Source: DATFEN01 sp035691285 (GTDB lineage Bacteria > Acidobacteriota > Vicinamibacteria > Fen-336). Taken from it: DNA of 64,000 bases. Shown in pieces: positions 57,945 to 64,000 of the stretch. The translations under genes were made by a program, and so were the position numbers. Each line of letters opens with the position of its first letter. The stretch's first letter is position 1. The stretch is from positions 1 to 64,000 of the forward strand of contig DASSJI010000003.1 in assembly GCA_035691285.1 (NCBI GenBank), written 5' to 3'. The notes under the pieces are model-generated. The model was not told the origin of the DNA and ran no database searches. It saw only the letters and a list, made by a program, of their open reading frames with translations.

Positions 57945-60356
57945 CTAGGTCTCGAGGGTGAGCATCAGGTAGAGCCCGGCCGCGCCGAAGAGGAGGTTCG
58001 GCGCCCACGCGGCCAGGAGCGGAGGCAACAGGGCGTTGTTGCCGAGGTTCTCGAAGATCGCGAGGCAGGCCCAGTAGACCATCGCGATGACGATGCTGAT
58101 GCCGATCCCGTACAGGGCGCCGCGGCGGCCCACCACGAACGCGAACGGGATTCCGATCAGGGTCATCACGATCCCGACGAGGGGGAAGGCCGGCTTGCGG
58201 TGGAGCTGGACCCGCAGGCGGGTCACGTCGAGGCCCATGGCCTCCAGGGTCGCGATGTGGCCGCGCAGCTCGTCGAAGCGCAGGGTGTCCGACTCCCGCT
58301 CCTCGCGCTTGAAGTAGCCGGGCCGCTCGAACTCCCGGGTCTTGACCTGGGTGAACGGGCGGAAGGCCCCCTCGCCTTGGAAGCTCCGCCGCCAGCCGTT
58401 CTCGAGCGTCCACGCGTCGCGCTCGGCGTCCCACACGGCGCGCCCGGCGAAGAGGCGCTCGCGCAGGCTCCAACGCTTCATGTCGAGGTCGTAGATCCAC
58501 ACGGCGAAGAGAGACAGCTCCTCGCTCCCGGGCGGTCCGGGGTTCGCGAAGTCGTAGTTGTAGAGGCGGCCGTCCGCCCCGACGACCCAGCGCCGGTGCA
58601 GGAGCGTCGTGGACTGCGGCGGCCGGCCCTTGATCACGTTGAAGTCGCGGCTCGCGACCCGGTTGCTCGCGGGCAGCAGGAACTCGGTCATCGCGAACAG
58701 CGCGCCGCTCGCGGCGAGGCCCAGGGCCAGCACGGCCAGCGTGCCTCGATAGAGGCTCACGCCCCCGGCCTTCATCGCCGTGATCTCGTTGCGGCGGCTC
58801 ATGATGCCGAAGGTGGCGAGGGTGGCAACGAGGACCGCGACCGGCGCTATCAAGTGCAGGATCGCCGGCGAATAGAAGAGGTAGTAGTGCAGCACGAGCG
58901 CGCCCTTGATCTTGTGCTGCTGGATGTCGTCGAACAGGTCGAGGAAGTGCGTGAGCAGGTAGATCGAGTGGAACGCCGCGGTCACCAGCACGAGATGGCC
59001 CAGGTACTGGCGCGCGATGTAGCGGTCGAGGATCCCGGGGAACGTGGCCGGCAGGCTGGGGCGCGGCAGGCGCAGGACCACCACGGGGCGCCGGGAGCGC
59101 GCAGGGCCAGGCGCGGCGCCAGGCCTCGGGCCGCTCGCGCGCCGGAGCTGCGGGAGCCAGCCTGCGTAGTTCGAGGGATCGAGCGGGTCGAAGGCCGCCT
59201 CGCGATGGTTCTTGCGGAGCAGCGCGAGGGCCAGCGCCCCGCGCACGATGTTCGCGCCCCACATGGCAGCCCAGGGCGGCAGCAGGCCGGTGTCGCCGGC
59301 CTGCTCGCCGAGCCGGAGCAGCACGTAGTAGACGAAGATCACGGCGATCGACAGGGCGAACGCGGCCGAGCGCGCCTCCTTCTTGCTTCCGAGGGACAGG
59401 CCGAGTCCCAGGAGCCCGAACACGACGCAGGCCACGGGGATCGCGAACTTCTTGTGCCACTCGACCTTGAACGGGGCGGCGGCGAGGGGCCGCTTGCCCT
59501 GGGCGCGCAGCTTCTCGTCCTCGGGCGCCATGGCGCGGATGCGCTCCTCGAGCTCGCCGAGGCTCATCTCCCGGTCGCCCTTGGACAAGGGCGTCGGGGG
59601 AAAGAACGTGTCGGTCGGGAGCGGCAGGTCCGACTCCACGAACTTCTGGAAGGTGTCCGTGGCCGGCTCGGCCGGCTTCACGGCGTAGATCGAGCCGTCC
59701 TCGAGGTGCATCGAGACGGTCTTGCGCGGCTCGTCGACCACGAGCTGGCCGCGCCGCGCCAGGATCACCTTGGGGTCGCGGGGCTCGCGGACGTCGTGGA
59801 TGAAGATGTCCTTCCATTGATTCGTGTCGGCGGCGATGTCCGACACGTACAGCACCATCCCCGGGACGAGGTCGTCCTCGCTGAACACCCGGGGCTTGAC
59901 CGCCGTCCGGGCCTTGTTGACGACCAGCGAGAACATCACCTGGCGGTGGGCCTGGTTCGCCGCCGGCAGCGCCACGGACATGATCCAGAACGTCGCACCG
60001 CCGGTCAAGAGCGCCAGGGCCAGGACCGGGCGGAGCAGGCGGATCGGGCTCACGCCGCTGGCGCGCAGCGCCACGATCTCGCTGTCGCTGGCCAGGCGCC
60101 CGAAGGCGAGCAGCACCCCGAGCAGGAAGGCCATCGGGATCGTGACGGAGAAGATGCTCGGCAGCAGGTAGACGAACACCCTGAGGATCGTCCCGGGAGG
60201 CGCGCTGCGGGCGATCAGGATGCCCATGAGCAGCGTCACCTGCTGGAGCAGCAGGATGAAGGTGAAGAGGAGCAGCCCGAGGCCCGTCGGGGCCAGCATC
60301 TCCTTCACGATGTACGTGTCCAGGAGCGTCGGACGCAGCGCCCCTTTGAAGTTCAT
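57945..60356 (-). CDS. Fused LptF-LptG LPS export permease
   Basis: 803 residues from ATG 60356. Two YjgP/YjgQ units in one chain: unit 1 (about 1-375) starts TLLDTYIVKEMLAPTGLGLL and has LASDSEIVALRASGVSP. After a Pro/Arg-rich linker (about 390-430), unit 2 starts ILDRYIARQYLGHLVLV and has IMSRRNEITAMKAGGVS. Each unit has about six helices and a periplasmic beta domain. LptF and LptG normally form a heterodimer that, with LptB, lifts LPS out of the inner membrane. Start choice: a TACGAT element ends 7 bases upstream. ATG 60365 is an alternative. Confidence 0.9.
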   Translation of the reverse strand: MNFKGALRPTLLDTYIVKEMLAPTGLGLLLFTFILLLQQVTLLMGILIARSAPPGTILRVFVYLLPSIFSVTIPMAFLLGVLLAFGRLASDSEIVALRASGVSPIRLLRPVLALALLTGGATFWIMSVALPAANQAHRQVMFSLVVNKARTAVKPRVFSEDDLVPGMVLYVSDIAADTNQWKDIFIHDVREPRDPKVILARRGQLVVDEPRKTVSMHLEDGSIYAVKPAEPATDTFQKFVESDLPLPTDTFFPPTPLSKGDREMSLGELEERIRAMAPEDEKLRAQGKRPLAAAPFKVEWHKKFAIPVACVVFGLLGLGLSLGSKKEARSAAFALSIAVIFVYYVLLRLGEQAGDTGLLPPWAAMWGANIVRGALALALLRKNHREAAFDPLDPSNYAGWLPQLRRASGPRPGAAPGPARSRRPVVVLRLPRPSLPATFPGILDRYIARQYLGHLVLVTAAFHSIYLLTHFLDLFDDIQQHKIKGALVLHYYLFYSPAILHLIAPVAVLVATLATFGIMSRRNEITAMKAGGVSLYRGTLAVLALGLAASGALFAMTEFLLPASNRVASRDFNVIKGRPPQSTTLLHRRWVVGADGRLYNYDFANPGPPGSEELSLFAVWIYDLDMKRWSLRERLFAGRAVWDAERDAWTLENGWRRSFQGEGAFRPFTQVKTREFERPGYFKREERESDTLRFDELRGHIATLEAMGLDVTRLRVQLHRKPAFPLVGIVMTLIGIPFAFVVGRRGALYGIGISIVIAMVYWACLAIFENLGNNALLPPLLAAWAPNLLFGAAGLYLMLTLET

Positions 60357-60363
60357 CCGAGGC

Positions 60364-60369
60364 ATCGTA
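60364..60369 (-). promoter_or_regulatory. -10-like element TACGAT before lptFG
   Basis: It ends 7 bases before ATG 60356 on the minus strand and overlaps a plus-strand TAGCAT (60368-60373) that may serve acs. The two divergent genes are separated by only 40 bases. Confidence 0.35.
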
Positions 60370-60396
60370 GCATGCGCTCCCGAGGAGGTGACGGCG

Positions 60397-62339
<1,943 letters not shown>

Positions 62340-62340
<1 letters not shown>

Positions 62341-63260
62341 TGGACCGGATCACGGTCTACGCGCCGGGGTCGTCGTCGAACCTCGGCGCGGGCTTCGACT
62401 GCCTGGGCCTGGCCCTCGAGGGCTGCGGGGACCGCGTCACGGCGTCGCGCTCGACCCATCCGGGCGTGCGCGTCGTTTCCGCTTCCGACCCGAGAATTCC
62501 CCTCGAGAACAACCGCAACACGGCCGCCCTGGCCGCCATGGCGGTGCTGCGGCGCGCCGGGGAGGAGTTCGGCATCGAGCTCGAGATCCAGAAGGGCCTG
62601 CCGCTGGCCGCCGGCCTCGGCGGCAGCGCGGCCTCCGCGGTGGCGGGCGCCGTGGCCGCGCAGGCGCTGGTCCAGGCGCAGCTGTCGCGGGACGGCCTGC
62701 TCGCCGCGGCGCTCGAGGCGGAGGCGGCGGTCTCCGGGGGCCGGCACGCCGACAACGTCGCGCCCTCCCTGCTCGGGGGCGCGGTGCTCGTGGCGTCCCA
62801 GGAGCCGCTGCGCCTCACGTCGGTGCGCGTGCACCCGAGCTTCTCGTTCGTGCTGGTCACGCCGGACTACTCGGTGGAGACCGCGACGGCCCGCCGCGCG
62901 CTGCCCGAGAGCGTCTCGCGGCAGGACGCGGTGGAGCAGTCCGCCCACCTCGCCGGCCTCGTCCTGGGCCTCGAGCGGGGCGACGCCGATCTCGTCCGCG
63001 ACTGCATGACCGATCGCATCGCCGAGCCTGCCCGGGCCGCGCTGTTCCCGGGCTACCTGTCGGCCTTCGCGGCGGGAATCGACGCCGGGGCGACCGGCGT
63101 CGCCGTGAGCGGCGCCGGCCCCACGCTGGTCGCCGTCGTGGCGGGAGGCGCCGCGACGCCCGTCGCGCGGGCGATGATCGACGCCTTCGCGAGGAGCGGC
63201 CACCGGGCGACGAGCCGCGAGACGCGCGTGGACAAGGCCGGCGCCCGGGTCGCCGGTTGA
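62340..63260 (+). CDS. thrB: Homoserine kinase
   Basis: 306 residues. The GTG start shares a base with the acs stop. GHMP kinase: N-terminal VYAPGSSSNLGAGFDCLGLAL, ATP loop LPLAAGLGGSAASAVAG, GGRHADNVAPSLLGG and the C-terminal GVAVSGAGPTLVAVV. It phosphorylates homoserine for threonine synthesis. It overlaps the threonine synthase gene by TTGA, confirming the pathway. Confidence 0.94.
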
Positions 63261-64000
63261 AGAGGGCGGCGGGACCGGCCCAGGCCGTCGTCTGCGACGC
63301 CTGCGGCGAGCGCTTCTCCGCCGAGCGCCTCCTGTCGCAGTGCCCCTGCGGCGGCCTGCTCGCGATCGAGCAGCGGCCGCGGCTCCGAGGCGCCTCGCTG
63401 CGCGCGCTCTTCGAAGGGCGCCGCGGCGAGGACGCGGTCGGCCGGGGGAGCGGCGTGTGGCGCTATCGCGAGCTGCTCCTCGCAGGGCGCGCCTTCGTGA
63501 CCCACCCCGAGGGCAACACGGCCCTCTACCGCCGCGAAGCAGTGGCGGCCTGGGCCGGCGTCCCGGACCTGGCGCTGAAGCACGAGGGCGAGAACCCGAC
63601 GGGCTCCTTCAAGGACCGCGGCATGACCGTCGCGGTCACGCAGGCCGTCCGGGCGGGCGCCACGGCCGTGGCGTGCGCGTCGACGGGCAACACGTCGGCC
63701 TCCATGGCGGCCTACGCGGCGCAGGCGGCCCGGCCGGCTCTGGTGTTCGTCCCGGCGGGAAGGGTGGCGGCGGGGAAGCTGGCGCAATCGCTGGCCTACG
63801 GCGCGCGCACGCTCCTGGTGCGGGGCGACTTCGACGCGTGCCTCCGGCTCGTGCGCGAGGCCTCGGAGCGGCTCGGGATCGCTCTTCTCAACTCGATCAA
63901 CCCCTGGCGCATCGAGGGCCAGAAGACGATCGTGCTCGAGATCCTGCAGCAGAGGGGCTGGGACCCGCCCGCCTGGATCGCCGTGCCGGCGGGAAACCTG
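63257..64000 (+). CDS. thrC: Threonine synthase, 3' end outside the window
   Basis: 248 codons are visible before the right edge. TTG start. An N-terminal zinc-ribbon-like segment (CDACGERF, then CPCGG, about residues 13-35) as in the longer bacterial/archaeal class. HPEGNTALYRRE binds phosphate, and the PLP lysine is Lys119 in ENPTGSFKDRGM. CASTGNTSASMAAYAA follows. Converts O-phosphohomoserine to threonine. Coupled to thrB. Confidence 0.93.
   Translation, partial: MKRAAGPAQAVVCDACGERFSAERLLSQCPCGGLLAIEQRPRLRGASLRALFEGRRGEDAVGRGSGVWRYRELLLAGRAFVTHPEGNTALYRREAVAAWAGVPDLALKHEGENPTGSFKDRGMTVAVTQAVRAGATAVACASTGNTSASMAAYAAQAARPALVFVPAGRVAAGKLAQSLAYGARTLLVRGDFDACLRLVREASERLGIALLNSINPWRIEGQKTIVLEILQQRGWDPPAWIAVPAGNL

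Overview
The window reads as a chromosomal segment from a high-GC (roughly 70% by eye), Gram-negative, diderm bacterium. Outer-membrane and LPS biogenesis genes are everywhere: bamA, skp/ompH, lolC/E-lolD, lptE, a fused lptF-lptG, a fused fabZ-lpxA, lpxI and a family 9 glycosyltransferase. Together with an S55 (SpoIVB-type) peptidase, a DUF4388/PATAN protein, secreted beta-propellers, a swivel-first aconitase and a SpoIID-SPOR lipoprotein, this gene set suggests Acidobacteriota. That placement is an inference from gene content, not a marker-based assignment. Nearly all of the window is coding. There is no phage, transposase, CRISPR array, rRNA or tRNA. The longest non-coding stretch is about 259 bases, between xerD and metK, so no gene-free stretch exceeds 300 bases.

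Layout. 1-4691 (minus): glycosyltransferase, secreted propeller, S55 peptidase. 4771-9977 (plus): two small membrane proteins, an isocitrate/isopropylmalate dehydrogenase paired with a single-chain aconitase-like enzyme, and a membrane protein of unknown function. 9974-11059 (minus): TolB-like lipoprotein. 11162-14025: thiolase, 3-hydroxyacyl-CoA dehydrogenase and enoyl-CoA hydratase. 14045-27164: ribH-nusB-lysS-lolC-lolD-clpC-bamA-skp-fabZ/lpxA-lpxI-oxidoreductase, a housekeeping and envelope run. 27291-33958: TonB-like protein, SpoIID/SPOR lipoprotein, DUF4388 protein, a 30-residue membrane peptide, miaA and deoB. 34013-39028: a complete fatty-acid cluster (yceD-rpmF-plsX-fabD-fabG-acpP-fabF). 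39143-42608: etfB-etfA-ETF:quinone oxidoreductase, which would carry electrons from acyl-CoA oxidation. 42645-51922: serine dehydratase, HDAC-like deacetylase, leuS-lptE-holA, rpsT (minus), murJ and xerD. 52182-57934: metK, a PHP-domain protein, an ArsR-methyltransferase fusion regulator, ahcY and a PilZ protein, centred on SAM/SAH turnover. 57945-64000: lptFG (minus), acs, thrB and partial thrC.

Expression signals stand out. At least a dozen gene pairs overlap by four bases (ATGA, GTGA or TTGA). A -10-like hexamer TAnnAT, usually followed by CG, recurs upstream of genes. In five cases it ends only 6-7 bases before the start codon, which suggests leaderless mRNAs. Two full sigma70-type promoters are visible (yceD operon and rpsT). 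Palindromes overlap the promoters of the fatty-acid operon and of the regulator-ahcY pair. A family of about 100-160 base imperfect inverted repeats occurs three times, always just 3' of a gene, and one copy appears to have been read into the C-terminus of ribH.
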